64,000 nucleotides of DNA, taken from positions 108,194,396 through 108,258,395 of the forward strand of contig JAVIAB010000092.1 in assembly GCA_032433765.1 (NCBI GenBank), read 5' to 3'. Shown in pieces: positions 22,381 through 33,215 of the stretch (the stretch's first letter is position 1; the number at the start of each line of letters is the position of its first letter). Source of the DNA: Megaustenia siamemsis (lineage: Eukaryota; Mollusca; Gastropoda; Stylommatophora; Ariophantidae). The translations under genes were made by a program, and so were the position numbers. Under the pieces are notes generated by a model. That model saw only the letters and a program-made list of their open reading frames with translations, searched no databases and was not told where the DNA came from.

Positions 22381-22440
22381 AGTGATATAGAATAATTGTT
22401 TTTTGGGAATATATAACTGATCTACTGAGAGTAGGTAGGC

Positions 22441-22660
22441 GATCATGGCGTAGAGGTAGAGAACTTGGTTTCACAACCTGAAGATCGATGGAACAAGTTC
22501 CGCTGAGCGCGGTTTATATAGAAATCGCTACTCGTGGATTTACCGTACTCAGAACCGCGCCTGCCGTCAGAAGGCAATGACAAACCACTATCTTATTATG
22601 CCTAGACAATAACACAACCAAATAATGCTGAGATAATAAAGCAACGCTCTGTAAAAGATA
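22441..22660 (+). repeat. Probable second tRNA-derived SINE family
   Basis: tRNA-like head ATGGCGTAGAGGTAGAGAAC with A-box spacing, then an anticodon-stem-like stretch and a degraded B box (AGATCGATGGAACA). The body has the motif GGCAATGACAAACCACT, which resembles SINE core motifs known from several animals. No duplication was confirmed. Confidence 0.5.
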
Positions 22661-22676
22661 TGCTACTTTACTTTCT

Positions 22677-22865
22677 ACGGAGAAGTAGGGTTCAGTCCCT
22701 ATCGACGGCTTCTATGTTCAACCAGCCTTAAATGGTTGTTGTTTCTTTCGGGCAATAAAGGCGTCGTCCACTATCATAATGCTGGCCACATCACCCAAGC
22801 AAAAATGTGCCAAATAGTAAACAATTGTTTGGGCACAAGCACAATATTCTCTACATGTTACATGT
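22677..22865 (+). mobile_element. SINE family S, headless diverged copy
   Basis: Contains the B-box region GTAGGGTTCAGTCCCTATCG, ACGGCTTCTATGTTCAACC, GCCTTAAATGG and the ATTGGGCACA-type 3' half. The A-box half is missing and the dyad is lost. It is an old copy running into the (TTCC)n tract. Confidence 0.75.
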
Positions 22866-22879
22866 CGAGAACAATCATA

Positions 22880-23272
22880 CCTTCCTTCCTTCCTTCCTTC
22901 CTTCCTTCCTTCCTTCCTTCCTTCCTTCCTTCCTTCCTTCCTTCCTTCCTTCCTTCCTTCCTTCCTTCCTTCCTTCCTTCCTTCCTTCCTTCCTTCCTTC
23001 CTTCCTTCCTTCCTTCCTTCCTTCCTTCCTTCCTTCCTTCCTTCCTTCCTTCCTTCCTTCCTTCCTTCCTTCCTTCCTTCCTTCCTTCCTTCCTTCCTTC
23101 CTTCCTTCCTTCCTTCCTTCCTTCCTTCCTTCCTTCCTTCCTTCCTTCCTTTCTGCCTTCCTTCCTTCCTTCCTTCCTGCCTACCTTTCTTCATTCCTTC
23201 CTTCCTTCTTTCCTCCCTTACTCAATCCTTCCTCCCTTGCTTCCTTCCTTCCTTGCTTCCTTCCTTCCTTCC
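22880..23272. repeat. (TTCC)n microsatellite, about 390 bp
   Basis: An almost perfect tetranucleotide tract to 23150, then interrupted copies (TTTCTGCC, GCCTACC). It generates long S/F/L/P and K/E/G/R shadow frames on the two strands. Assembly length here should be treated with caution. Confidence 0.97.
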
Positions 23273-25720
23273 ATTTAAAATGAAATGATTACCCCAAAAA
23301 AAATGTTGCAGCAAAATTAAATTTATCTCGTATTATAATCTTTCAAACTGGGGCTTTTTGTAAACTGGAGCTAATATCTTTTATCAAAATTGATTTTTGC
23401 ATTTTAAAAAATACGCTGACATTATATTTTTTAATGGTTATTAAAGCGGATGTGAAAGTGATCACATCAAACATTTGAATGTGTAGTGTTACAGTATAAT
23501 TTATAGCTAAATTTGTAGTATACACTTTTTTGCTCAGTTCAGAAAGGACTTGTACACATGGTCATCACCATCCTTATCACGAATGTCGTCATCCACGTGA
23601 TTTTAACATCATCAATTTTGTTATTATTAATTATTATTTTAATCATCTACGCCTTCGCTGTTGATGTCATCGCCGTCATCATAATCTTTAGTATCGTCAT
23701 CTTCATTATCACCGGGATGTCATAATTATTTTTGTCATCATCATCATCACCTTCATCATCAGCTGCAGCAGCATCATCGCAAGAATCATCATAGTCACCA
23801 GTGTCGTTCCATATCATTATCATTATCACCACCCACATCTCACCTTGCCTTGTCGTTCTAATTTTTCTTCTACTTGTAGAAACATTCATTCCATAACAAC
23901 TACTCTTCTTCGTCTGTCCTGAAAAGGATATTAAGTTGACCTAAATTCGTTGTTTCGCTAGTTTACTGTAACCTCCAATTTCTGCGTCTTTTGGCATCAG
24001 TTTCTGGCATCGTCGTTTTCATTATTTCTTTTACAAATATGTTATGTTGTCAAAATGCGTTGTTTGTTTATTAATCATATCCCTTTTGATACAATATTTG
24101 CTAGAGTATTAAATTTCCATAACTGAGGTTCGATACAAATCCACAATAGCTTCCTCCATTTTTTTATTTTATCGACACAATTTTTGTCCGTGTAGACGAT
24201 ATACTTTAGATCCTGATGCTCTACATGTTCAACAAATGAAGGTGAAGAAGACAGTGTTAAACTAGATATTTTTAAATAAAGTGCCCCATAATTTCACCTC
24301 TTTATTGTGTTTGAAATAAATTCCCTGTCTGCATTGATTCGTTTTATCGAATTATAATAATTCATCTATAAAGAGTATAAAACTGGTTGAGAATGCAAAA
24401 ATAAGACAACAAAGAGCAGACGAAATTGAAACGATGCCATTTTTATAAATCTGTTCAGAAGAAGCTGTTTTCTCAGAGGGATGCAGCCATTCCAACCACA
24501 GAATCCGAATGTGGCCAATTCAAATCAAACCAAGATCCGCGCGCCCAATCAACGTTGATTTTATTGCTGTAACTTGTTCATCTACCGCGAGACTTGACTA
24601 CAAATTTGCCACATTAACAACACAGCTAGGATACAGACAACGAGGAAAGAGAGAGGGGGGAAATCTGCGTAAACGAGTGGCCCGCGGGTGAGTTTGTGGT
24701 CGGTTCCACGAGTTATAACGAGCTGTTGGCCTTCGTAGACCCTCGCGCTAATGTACAGGAGACTTTAATCAAAACAGGATCAGAGGAAGCATAAAGACAT
24801 GCGCGTTGCATCGAAGCTTCCGGGCGGAAGGAGACAGATTTGTGTTAATGCTGGAGATCTTCTTCCGACATCCCTAATTCTGTTTTACTCACTCAATTTC
24901 CCTCGCATCACAATTCCAATTACAGTTAGGGTCTGGAACTTAATCAAATGGCAGTGCTAGCGTCGCCACACCTAATTCTATTAGTTTTTGTGAGGTGACT
25001 CGCGGGCAAGACTGATGGCTGTCCGCAGTGCTCGTTGGGTAATCAAATGTTGGACATGCCTGCGGTAAGCGGCCACCCCGGAACAAGACTTGAATAGTCA
25101 AGTATGGCACAGCGCCTTTGGTGGATTTCTTTTCTTTCTCCTGTTTTTGAACCGTGCTGGATTCGCTCTTTTATACAAGTATGGGAGCGTACTAAATACT
25201 ATGGCTAGATAAATGCCTTCGAATAAAATATTTGGAATTAATAATAACAAATTTAATGTATTTTTTATCTTAATATTCTGACGCTTTTACTTGACTTTTA
25301 TTGATTATCTCGTCCACTTTATAAAGGATATCAGACGGGCTTAAACTGCGTTCAGTCTTGAGTCGTGGTGTACAACAAGCTGCAATATCAGCACCTCTCC
25401 TTCCTATACATCGTGTTTAAACACTATAGCTTTGGCTTGTTTTCCCTCTTCGAACACATATTCACTTGGCCAGATCAATTAGACTGTTCCCAGAGCTACA
25501 CCAGTAATAAACTGAATCTTGGTCAGTTATGTTTCACTAACCCTGACCAGCAATCAGCTGGGAATCACTTAACACTTTCAGCTGACACGCTGTACATCGC
25601 ATTGGACTATTTCAATTTTGCAGTAGAAAGATATACACAAAATAAATAAACTAACTTTAATACTAGAAGACCTTCGTCGAGGACAATATATGAGAATAAA
25701 AGTAAAATAATACCTCATGC
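23273..25720. other. Long intergenic stretch; non-repetitive, GC-richer part at 24.5-25.1 kb
   Basis: 23560-23850 is low-complexity ATC/GTCATC-rich DNA. 24500-25130 is distinctly richer in GC than its surroundings, has no repeat I recognise and no domain in any frame, and contains several TAATC/TAATT-type sites (for example TAATCAAAT near 24933 and 25039). It may be a regulatory or exon-proximal segment, but the sequence alone does not show this. The rest is AT-rich. Confidence 0.45.
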
Positions 25721-25723
25721 ACA

Positions 25724-25758
<35 letters not shown>

Positions 25759-26275
25759 TGCATTAATACTTGATTTTTCAGACCGTCATAAAATAATTTG
25801 CTTATTTATATATTCAGGGTAAGCTTACTACAAATGAAAGATTGCTCATATTATTTATAACAAAACGTAATTGTCCAAATTTAGAATCGTGTTGCCGTTT
25901 GTTTATAGTATAGCACGTTGAAAAATAACAATCTCAAAGCAAAATGTGAGTGATAATTGTCCGCTTTGATATATTTAAAAAAAAATTAAATAAGATGCAT
26001 ATAAATAAATTAGGATCCATGTAAGTTAAATAAATAATTAATATGCATATTAATAAAAAAAAGATATAAAAATAAATAACAAATTAAATTAAATTAAATT
26101 AAATTGCAAGAATACTGCCTAATGGTTTTAAACTGCAACGTTTAGGTGAGACTGCAAAAACAGTTCTTAAAAGTCAAAGTACCTGGTCCAAGTAATCATA
26201 TCTTCATTTAAGAAAAACAAGAGCATAACGACTGTAGGAGAGAATAACGTATTTTGAATATCTCACACATATATT
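25721..26275. other. Poly(A) tract and AT-rich spacer
   Basis: A run of A residues occupies 25726-25756, with AT-rich sequence after it including a (TTAAA)n stretch near 26085-26104. The poly(A) could be the tail of an unrecognised retroinsert on the plus strand. The preceding 25350-25650 contains an open frame without family motifs. Confidence 0.5.
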
Positions 26276-26381
26276 GGGTGGGAGCTGCGATAGCTCAGTG
26301 GTTAGTGAGCTGGACTACAAAGGACTAACACCGTATTATCTAAACGCCAATTGGCATGATGGGACTCATTACTTTTTACTT
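26276..26381 (+). mobile_element. SINE family S with internal deletion
   Basis: Head GGGAGCTGCGATAGCTCAGT up to GGACTACAAAGGAC, then directly the 3' end AACACCGTATTATC...CGCCAATTGGCATG...TTTTTACTTAC. About 150 bp, including the B box, is missing. The flanks ACACATATATT (26265-26275) and ACACATACATT (26382-26392) differ by one base and are the likely duplication. Confidence 0.88.
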
Positions 26382-26489
26382 ACACATACATTCTGATCTG
26401 GACCAGAATAGACATACATCAGCACCGAAGAGACCAAACAATTAATGTTTCCATCCTGAAGAAAAGAGATGTTCAGTGGTATCACTTTT

Positions 26490-27366
26490 AGGTCATTTGA
26501 AACATCTTTTAGGCCATTGGAAACATCTTTTAGGGGTTTGGAAACATCTTTTAGGCCATTGGAAACATCGTTTAGGCCATTGGAAACATCTTTTAGGCCA
26601 TTGGAAACATCTTTTAGGTCATTGGAAACATCTTTTAGGCCATTGGAAACATCATTTAGGCCATTGGAAACATCTTTTAGGCCATTGGAAACATCTTTTA
26701 GGCCATTGGAAACAACTTTTAGGCCATTTGAAACATCATTTAGACCATTGGAAACATCTTTTAGGCCATTGGAAACATCTTTTAGGCCATTGGAAACAAC
26801 TTTTAGGCCATTTGAAACATCATTTAGACCATTGGAAACATCTTTTAGGCCATTGGAAACATCTTTTAGGCCATTGGAAACAACTTTTAGGCCATTTGAA
26901 ACATCATTTAGACCATTGGAAACATCTTTTAGGCCATTTGAAACATCTTTTAGGCCATTGGAAACATCTTTTAGGCCATTGGAAACATCTTTTAGGCCAT
27001 TGGAAACATCATTTAGACCATTGGAAACATCTTTTAGGCCATTGGAAACATCTTTTAGGCCATTGGAAACAACTTTTAGGCCATTTGAAACATCATTTAG
27101 ACCATTGGAAACATCTTTTAGGCCATTGGAAACAACTTTTAGGCCATTGGAAACAACTTTTATGCCATTTGAAACATCATTTAGACCATTGGAAACATCT
27201 TTTAGGCCAATGGAAACATCTTTTAGGCCATTGGAAACATCTTTTAGGCCATTGGAAACATCTTTTAGGCCAAACATCTTTTAGGCCATTGGAAACATCT
27301 TTAAGGCCACTGGAAACATCTTTTAGGCCATTGGAAACATCTTTTAGGCCATTGGAAACATCTTTG
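26490..27366. repeat. 21-bp satellite, about 41 copies, with 84-bp higher-order unit
   Basis: The unit is GGAAACATCTTTTAGGCCAT plus T (21 bp, 7 codons), so several frames stay open. A composite of four units marked by AACAACTTTTAGGCCATTTG recurs at 26711, 26795 and 26879 (84-bp spacing) and again at 27068. A local higher-order structure has therefore formed. One unit is truncated near 27271. Confidence 0.95.
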
Positions 27367-27394
27367 ACAAATGTTGAAGTGACTAAAAACAATA

Positions 27395-27437
<43 letters not shown>

Positions 27438-27453
27438 AACAATATGAATGGCA

Positions 27454-27658
27454 GGGAGCCGCATTAGTTCAGTGACTAGTGAACTGGACTACAAATGACA
27501 AGAGACCGATCCGTTTCGATCCTGATCGACGGCTTCCAGGTTCACCCAGCCTTAAATAGGTACCCCAAAAAACACGTGCTGAAGGTCTATAAATATTATG
27601 GTCACAATCACCATATTCCCTATACGCCACTTGGCTTGACGGGGTTCTTTACTTACTT
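27454..27658 (+). mobile_element. SINE family S, copy with partial internal deletion
   Basis: Head GGGAGCCGCATTAGTTCAGT; B-box region TTTCGATCCTGATCG with a small insertion; the segment between TAGGTACC and CCAAAAAACACG lacks about 50 bp found in full copies. The 3' end is CGCCACTTGGCTTGACGG. Flanking AATATGAA at 27441-27448 and 27659-27666 may be the duplication. A preceding A-run (27397-27436) abuts it. Confidence 0.85.
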
Positions 27659-27856
27659 AATATGAAAAATGGGATTAGTGGAAAAATAAAAGCTAGAAGT
27701 TCCACAAATGTCGTCTTTGATTAGCCCCAGAAAGAAGCCACATGAGCGTAACCAAGAACTACGAGCAGTTTTCGTTGACATAACAGACCTACGACAGTAG
27801 CAGATAAATTACAGAAACAAAACGACTATAGAGTAAATAGCCACCTTATAAGTATG

Positions 27857-28339
27857 CGTGTAGTCACGATAGTTCAGTCGTTAGTGAACTGGACTACAAA
27901 GGACTAGAGGTCTGGTTCGATCCTGATCAACGGCATCCGGGTTCACCCAGCCTTAAATGGGTACCGGAATTTTTTCTGGGAAAGAAAATCGACACGGCCG
28001 TAATATCGACCCTATTACCCCAAAAATCATGTGCCGGAGGTCTGTAAAATGTTTGGTCACTAATACCATATTCAGGGTTCGATCCCAACCGACGGCTTCC
28101 GGATTCACCCAGCCTTAAATGAGTACTGGATTTTTTTCTGGGAAAGTAAATAAGCACGGGCGTAATACTGACCACATTACCCCAAAAATCATGTGCTGAA
28201 GGTCTGTAAAATATAGGGTCACTGACACCATATTTCCCTATACGCCACTTGGCGTGACGGGGCACTTTACTTTTTTTTTAAACTAATACCATATTCCCTA
28301 TACGCCAATTGGCGTGACGGGGGTACTTTACTTTACTTG
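27857..28339 (+). mobile_element. SINE family S, host copy split by a nested SINE
   Basis: The head is at about 27860 (GTAGTCACGATAGTTCAGTC), the body runs to 28072, and the 3' end resumes at 28296 (CCCTATACGCCAATTGGCG). The outer duplication TATAAGTATG lies at 27847-27856 and 28340-28349. The insert 28073-28281 is described separately. Confidence 0.9.
28073..28281 (+). mobile_element. Headless SINE nested inside a SINE, 14-bp TSD
   Basis: Starts in the B box (CAGGGTTCGATCCCAACC) and ends CACTTTACTTTTTTTTTAA. Perfect duplication ACTAATACCATATT at 28059-28072 and 28282-28295, within the 3' part of the host SINE. This shows that 5'-truncated copies lacking the A box can be integrated by the same machinery. 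Confidence 0.93.
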
Positions 28340-28814
28340 TATAAGTATGTGCGAAAGTCTGAACTAAAACGGTCAAAGTCAGATTCAACAGTGGCTACAC
28401 AGAAGCTTTTATCATCAGATCTTCAAGAGTTGGACATTGATATACATTGTCAACCAGGTGATTCACGTCACACACATAGGCCGAAAATTTCAGTTCGAAC
28501 ATATCTATACAATTTAGACATTTGTGAGGACAATTTTCTGATTCGTTGGGTAATTGTTTGATTGTGATGAGGAATTAACTTCATTGAACTCAGGGAAGAC
28601 GTGTCAATGTTAAGGTCACTTTATTAAACAACGAAACCGGCATCAAACAAACAAGGGAGCACATGCTGTAGCTGAACAACGAAGGGTTTGTTGTTGTTGT
28701 TGTTGGCTTGGTTATTTTGCCTACTTCTAGGCGAGACACGATCCATTCAACATCTTTTAGTTGGTTAGACCGCAATTGCCATTGAAAAATAAAAGTAGAA
28801 ATCCATTTTTTTAT
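28340..28814. other. Intergenic, nothing recognised
   Basis: No family motif in any frame. A short (TTG)n tract is near 28688-28705. Confidence 0.5.
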
Positions 28815-29170
28815 GATTATGGTATTCGAAGGCCCCGGTATCATTGCAGACTAATGGAAATCCATAACTGCTCAACCGCCCGTGCCAGTGGAGTCATTCG
28901 AATTAACAAATCATCAACTATCCAAACAAATGCAGTTGTATTCCACATCGTAGAAGATACAGCGCACGTCAAAAAGTCATAAGGCGTTTCCGCACCGAAA
29001 TGAACGCATCTGAACCGTCCTTCGTCATACGATATCATAATTCATCGTAAGCAATTTGAATATAGAAAGTACCATTCGAATGAAACACACAGCTCACGGT
29101 GTGCACAGGGCACTCACTACTCAGTAGCTCCTGCTGCAAGCCGGATTTGAGGAAACTGCAACAAGAAACA
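28815..29170 (+). repeat. Dispersed repeat family X, third copy
   Basis: Contains GGCCCCGGTATCATTGCAGA, GTGCCAGTGGAGTCATTCG, CACAGCTCACGGTGTGCACA and CAGTAGCTCCTGCTGCAAGC, in the same order and spacing as the copies at 17 kb and 20.8 kb. Confidence 0.75.
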
Positions 29171-29239
29171 TTTTTCGGACAGTGACTCAGCGATTCGCCG
29201 TCAAGACCGGAAGTCCATCACTTTGTTGTTATACAAAAG

Positions 29240-29445
29240 GGACATGTATTTTGTCGTCAAACAACGAAGGGTATGCTGTTTGTTGCTCATGTCATAATCT
29301 ACAAAATAGCACCTATCAAGATGCATCAAAATGTTGTTATGCAACTGAAAAGAGATTCATAAAAGCAATGTTTGTACCAACATTATGCTACGAACGCCAA
29401 GCATGGACAGCCCTTGAAAGCATAAATACACATCGTGTTAAGTAA
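29240..29445 (+). pseudogene. LINE relic, post-RT segment
   Basis: Reads KRFIKAMFVPTLCYERQAW, similar to the FIPTLCYQCKTW motif on the minus strand near 15850. It is short and truncated. It adjoins the family X repeat. Confidence 0.6.
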
Positions 29446-30082
29446 GATGCTTAAAAAATGCTGCAAACAAAACAAAACAGGATATGTCTTAAAATGTGTA
29501 ACTGTGGATCATTATCTTCATTATCATCACAATTGTTCTTCACCAACATCATGTTTTATTAAAGTTATTATCAGCACCATTATATCCCACATTGAACTTC
29601 TCACAAAGTATCAATCTATTTTCATTTTGGAAGAACTTTTTCTCATCCTAATTAAGTCACTACTTTTCTTATTTATTTCACTTTCTCCACTTCCTCTGTG
29701 TTTCCTGTTCTTCATAGACTCCAGAACAAAACCAGCGTACACATTTTTTAATGCAGTCTAATCAATATATATCTAATATCACCGCCGTCTCGCCATTAAT
29801 GCTGGCGTTTGTTTACTTTATATTCTATAGGTTTCTTATTATAGATTTAATCGTATTATCTGGATCCAATCCTTAACTTCATCGCCTGCTTTTGAAAGTC
29901 TGAATTTTCATTTCAGGAAATAATAGTGTAGTAATATTTAATTTAAAATTGGAATTTTATTGTATTTAACTGACGAGAAAGTTACATGCTTCTCCCAATT
30001 GAAATACCTCACATTACAAGCAGTAAAATGAAATGTAAGAAGAAGTAGTGCAACAATTTTATGGTGATTGCTCTTTTTATTA
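29446..30082. other. Intergenic, nothing recognised
   Basis: AT-rich; the open frame 29435-29761 is hydrophobic low complexity without a domain. Confidence 0.5.
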
Positions 30083-30337
30083 GGGAGCCGCGATAGCTCA
30101 GTGGTTAGTGAACTGGACTAACACGGACAAGGGGTAGGGTTCGATCCCAACAGACGGCTTCCGGGTTCACTCAGCCTTAAATGGGTACCGGATGTTTTCT
30201 GAGAAAGTAAAGCCACACGGGCGTAATACTGACCACATTACCCCAAAAAATCATGTGCTGAAGGTCTGTAAAATATAGGATAACTAATACCATATTTCCC
30301 TATACGCCACTTGGCGTGACGGGGATATTTTACTTAC
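30083..30337 (+). mobile_element. SINE family S, near full length
   Basis: Head GGGAGCCGCGATAGCTCAGT, B box GGTTCGATCCCA, dyad CGCCACTTGGCG, 3' end TATTTTACTTAC. Flanks TTTTTATTAG and TTTTTCATTAG suggest a slightly diverged duplication. It lies only about 90 bp outside the large palindrome. Confidence 0.93.
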
Positions 30338-30499
30338 TATTTTTCATTAGCATCAGCATTGTTTATCACTATCGTCACCATTATGTCTTTTTTTAAATGT
30401 CTGTATAGTTTCCAAAGCACTAAAACAACACGTAAGTAGTAGTATACAAGGAAGGATTTGGATATTATTTTGGCGTAAATTAACAAAGATATATAAGAG

Positions 30500-30725
30500 G
30501 CGCCTTTAGCGCCTAATGTACACGAGAGACAAGGGGAGTTAATCGGTCGTGCGACGGCGTGACCCCTCGTGCAGCGGGCGCCGGATCACGCGGGTGCGTG
30601 GTGACCTCGGGGCGGATCGCGTGTTGGAGGGGGGGTGACACCTTCAGATTAGCTCGAGTGTTTCGGACAGCGTGCTATCGGATCGGGGATTATCTCGGCT
30701 CGGTGGGACGCTATCGCGCCAGGTA
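30500..30725. repeat. GC-rich subterminal block of the palindrome
   Basis: A sharply GC-rich segment with a perfect short dyad GGCGCCTTTAGCGCC near 30499-30513 and blocks such as CGTGCGACGGCGTGACC. It is present in mirror form at about 40185-40420. It stands out from an AT-rich genome and could hold the element's terminal replication or protein-binding signals, but that is inference. Confidence 0.8.
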
Positions 30726-30867
30726 GCCGTTAGAAAATATTTATAGCTATGTAGTTGGGTGTCTGCTTAACGTTGTACCATAAATGAAGCATAAGGGTGA
30801 AACAGTTAGAGATTACTGGTTAGTCTAAGCTGGTAGTGTAAATATGTTCATCGGTGTTAGTGGTTCG

Positions 30868-31305
30868 CTCTCTCTCTCTCTCTCTTTCTCTCGCTCTCTC
30901 TCTCTCTCTCTCTACTATTCCAGCCTAGATTTCCCTCCATTGAAACACTTACTCATTCTCTCCATTTATCCATATCATCGCGCCTTCCTTCTCTCTCTCT
31001 CTCTCTCTCTCTCTCGCTTTCTCCCCTATCCTCTCTTAGACTTCTAACCTATCACTCCACCCTCCGCCTCTCTCTTTAGCTCCCCCGCCCTCCCTCATAT
31101 TTTTAGCGTCCCTCCTATTGTAACACTTGATTATTCTCACCATTAATACATAGCATCTCGCCTTCTTTCTCATAGGCTTCTCTCGCTCTCTCTCTCTCTC
31201 TCTCTCAGTTAGAGATTACTGGTTAGTCTTAGCTGGTAGTGTAAATATGTTCCTCGGTGTTAGTGGTTCGCTATCTCTCTCTCTCTCTCTCTCTCTCTCC
31301 CTCTT

Positions 31306-31348
<43 letters not shown>

Positions 31349-31611
31349 ACTATTCCAGCCTAGATTTCCCGCCATTGAAACACTTACTCATTCTCTCCAT
31401 TTATCCCTAGCATCGCGCCTTCCTTCTCTCTCTCTCTCTCTCTCTCTCGCTTTCTCCCCTATCCTCTCTTAGACTTCTAACCTATCACTCCACCCTCCGC
31501 CTCTCCCTTTAGCTCCCCCGCCCTCCCTCATATTTTTAGCGTCCCTCCTATTATAACACTTGATTATTCTCACCATTAATACATAGCATCTCGCCTTCTT
31601 TATCATACGCT

Positions 31612-31658
<47 letters not shown>

Positions 31659-31701
31659 CTTCTAACCCCTACTAGACTTCTCTCCTACCATTCCACCTTT
31701 C

Positions 31702-31748
<47 letters not shown>
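30868..31748. repeat. (CT)n microsatellites and duplicated ~400-bp segment, left arm
   Basis: A segment that starts GTTCATCGGTGTTAGTGG (30845) is repeated starting GTTCCTCGGTGTTAGTGG (31248), each followed by (CT)n, then TACTATTCCAGCCTAGATT. Two tandem copies of about 400 bp, each rich in (CT)n. Mirrored in the right arm at 39180-40070. Confidence 0.9.
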
Positions 31749-32540
31749 ACCTCGCCTAGCGTTCCGCCTTCATTCGTATTTTTACCTTACCACCAGTGTA
31801 ACACATTAATAACATTGAATATCAATTACAAAAAGACTTGAAATATCTACTTTTTAAAGAACCAATAAGATAAACATATGAAAAACGAAGGAATAATACA
31901 CTCGACAAGGCGTAACATACGTACTTTATACACATCACCCATTAATACAACTGAAATTCCTTTAATGATAACCTATCACATCGTTATGAGCTAAGAGAAA
32001 AACAGAAAAAAATTCAACTTACACCGTAAAATATTCCACTACAACACAGACCGCTAGACTGAACAGTACTACGAAAATAAACGTCCGTGAATCAAGCGCG
32101 CTTATAACACGAAGTCTCACATCCGACTAGTTTAAATATAATCTGGTAAATAAAATTTGGACGATACTATTCCACCCTCGACTAATATCTAGGTTAACCA
32201 ATCAGAGAAGAAGATTTCTATCGGACACCCATCAACGAAATGACTGACCTCTGGATTAACTAATCGGAGAAGAGGATTACTGTTATCGTGATAACTGACC
32301 TCATTTTCAACTTGAAGTGCTGTCGAGTCTGATGCATGGGTTACTTTAAATCGACCTAGCGGGTCAATGGTGGGGGAAATAATACAAGTGGCGGGTTACT
32401 TGAACGCGTTTTGACCCCTGCTGCAATACCAGAAGTTCCATGACAGTTATAAATAGTTGGATACAACAAGCAGGAAGTTATATTAAGGACAGAAATCTAG
32501 CAGGCAATGGCAGAAACCTAAGAGGCAAGGACAGAAAACT

Positions 32541-33215
32541 AGGGGGGTCGTGGTTCGTGGTTCGGTAAGTCCGTGATTCGTTAAGTCCGTGGTTCGTGGG
32601 GTTGTGGTTCGTGGTTCGTTAGTTGATGGTTCGTTAAGTCCATGGTTCGTAGGGGTTGTGGTTCGCGGTTCGTGAGTTGATGGTTCGTTAAGTTCGTGGT
32701 TTGTTAAGTTCGTTGTTCGTGAGTTTGCGGTTCGTTAGTTGATGATTCGTTAAGTCCGTGGTTCGTGGGGTTGTGGTTCGTGGTTCGTTAGTTGATGGTT
32801 CGTTAAGTCCGTGGTTCGTGGGGTTGTGGTTTGTGGTTCGTTAGTTGATGGTTCGTTAAGTTCGTGGTTCGTGGGGTTGTGGTTCGTGGTTCGTTAGCTG
32901 ATGGTTCGTTAAGTCCATGGTTCGTAGGGGTTGTGGTTCGCGGTTCGTGAGTTGAGGGTTCGTTAAGTCCGTGGTTCGTGGGGTTGTGGTTTGTGGTTCG
33001 TTAGTTGATGGTTCGTTAAGTTCGTGGTTCGTGGGGTTGTGGTTCGTGGTTCGTTAGCTGATGGTTCGTTAAGTCCATGGTTCGTAGGGGTTGTGGTTCG
33101 CGGTTCGTGAGTTGAGGGTTCGTTAAGTCCGTGGTTCGTGGTTTGTTAAGTTCGTTGTTCGTGAGTTTGTGGTTTATTAAGTTTGTAGTTTGTTAAGTGC
33201 GTGGTTCGAGAGGTC
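32541..33215. repeat. GGTTCGT-rich tandem array, left arm
   Basis: Built from GTGGTTCGTGGGGTTGTG, GTGGTTCGTTAGTTGATG and GTTCGTTAAGTCC in irregular alternation, period about 55-60 bp. A ~120-bp composite recurs (for example 32929-33050 and 33049-33140). Mirrored at 37725-38390. Confidence 0.92.

Noticed and set aside
22718..23283. Long KEGR / LPSF repeat frames
   Set aside because: Translation of (TTCC)n; not coding.
23647..23889. Asp-rich 80-codon frame
   Set aside because: Translation of a low-complexity ATC/GTC-rich region; no domain.
26369..27464. Four overlapping 270-320-codon frames on both strands (SNGLKDV, RPLETSF, GHWKHLL repeats)
   Set aside because: The 21-bp unit is divisible by three and lacks stops in several frames. 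Equal openness on both strands marks it as a satellite shadow.
30083..30337. tRNA gene call at SINE heads (also 19526, 63841)
   Set aside because: The heads keep A and B boxes but do not close a full cloverleaf and are followed by the SINE body, so they are SINE promoters and not tRNA genes.
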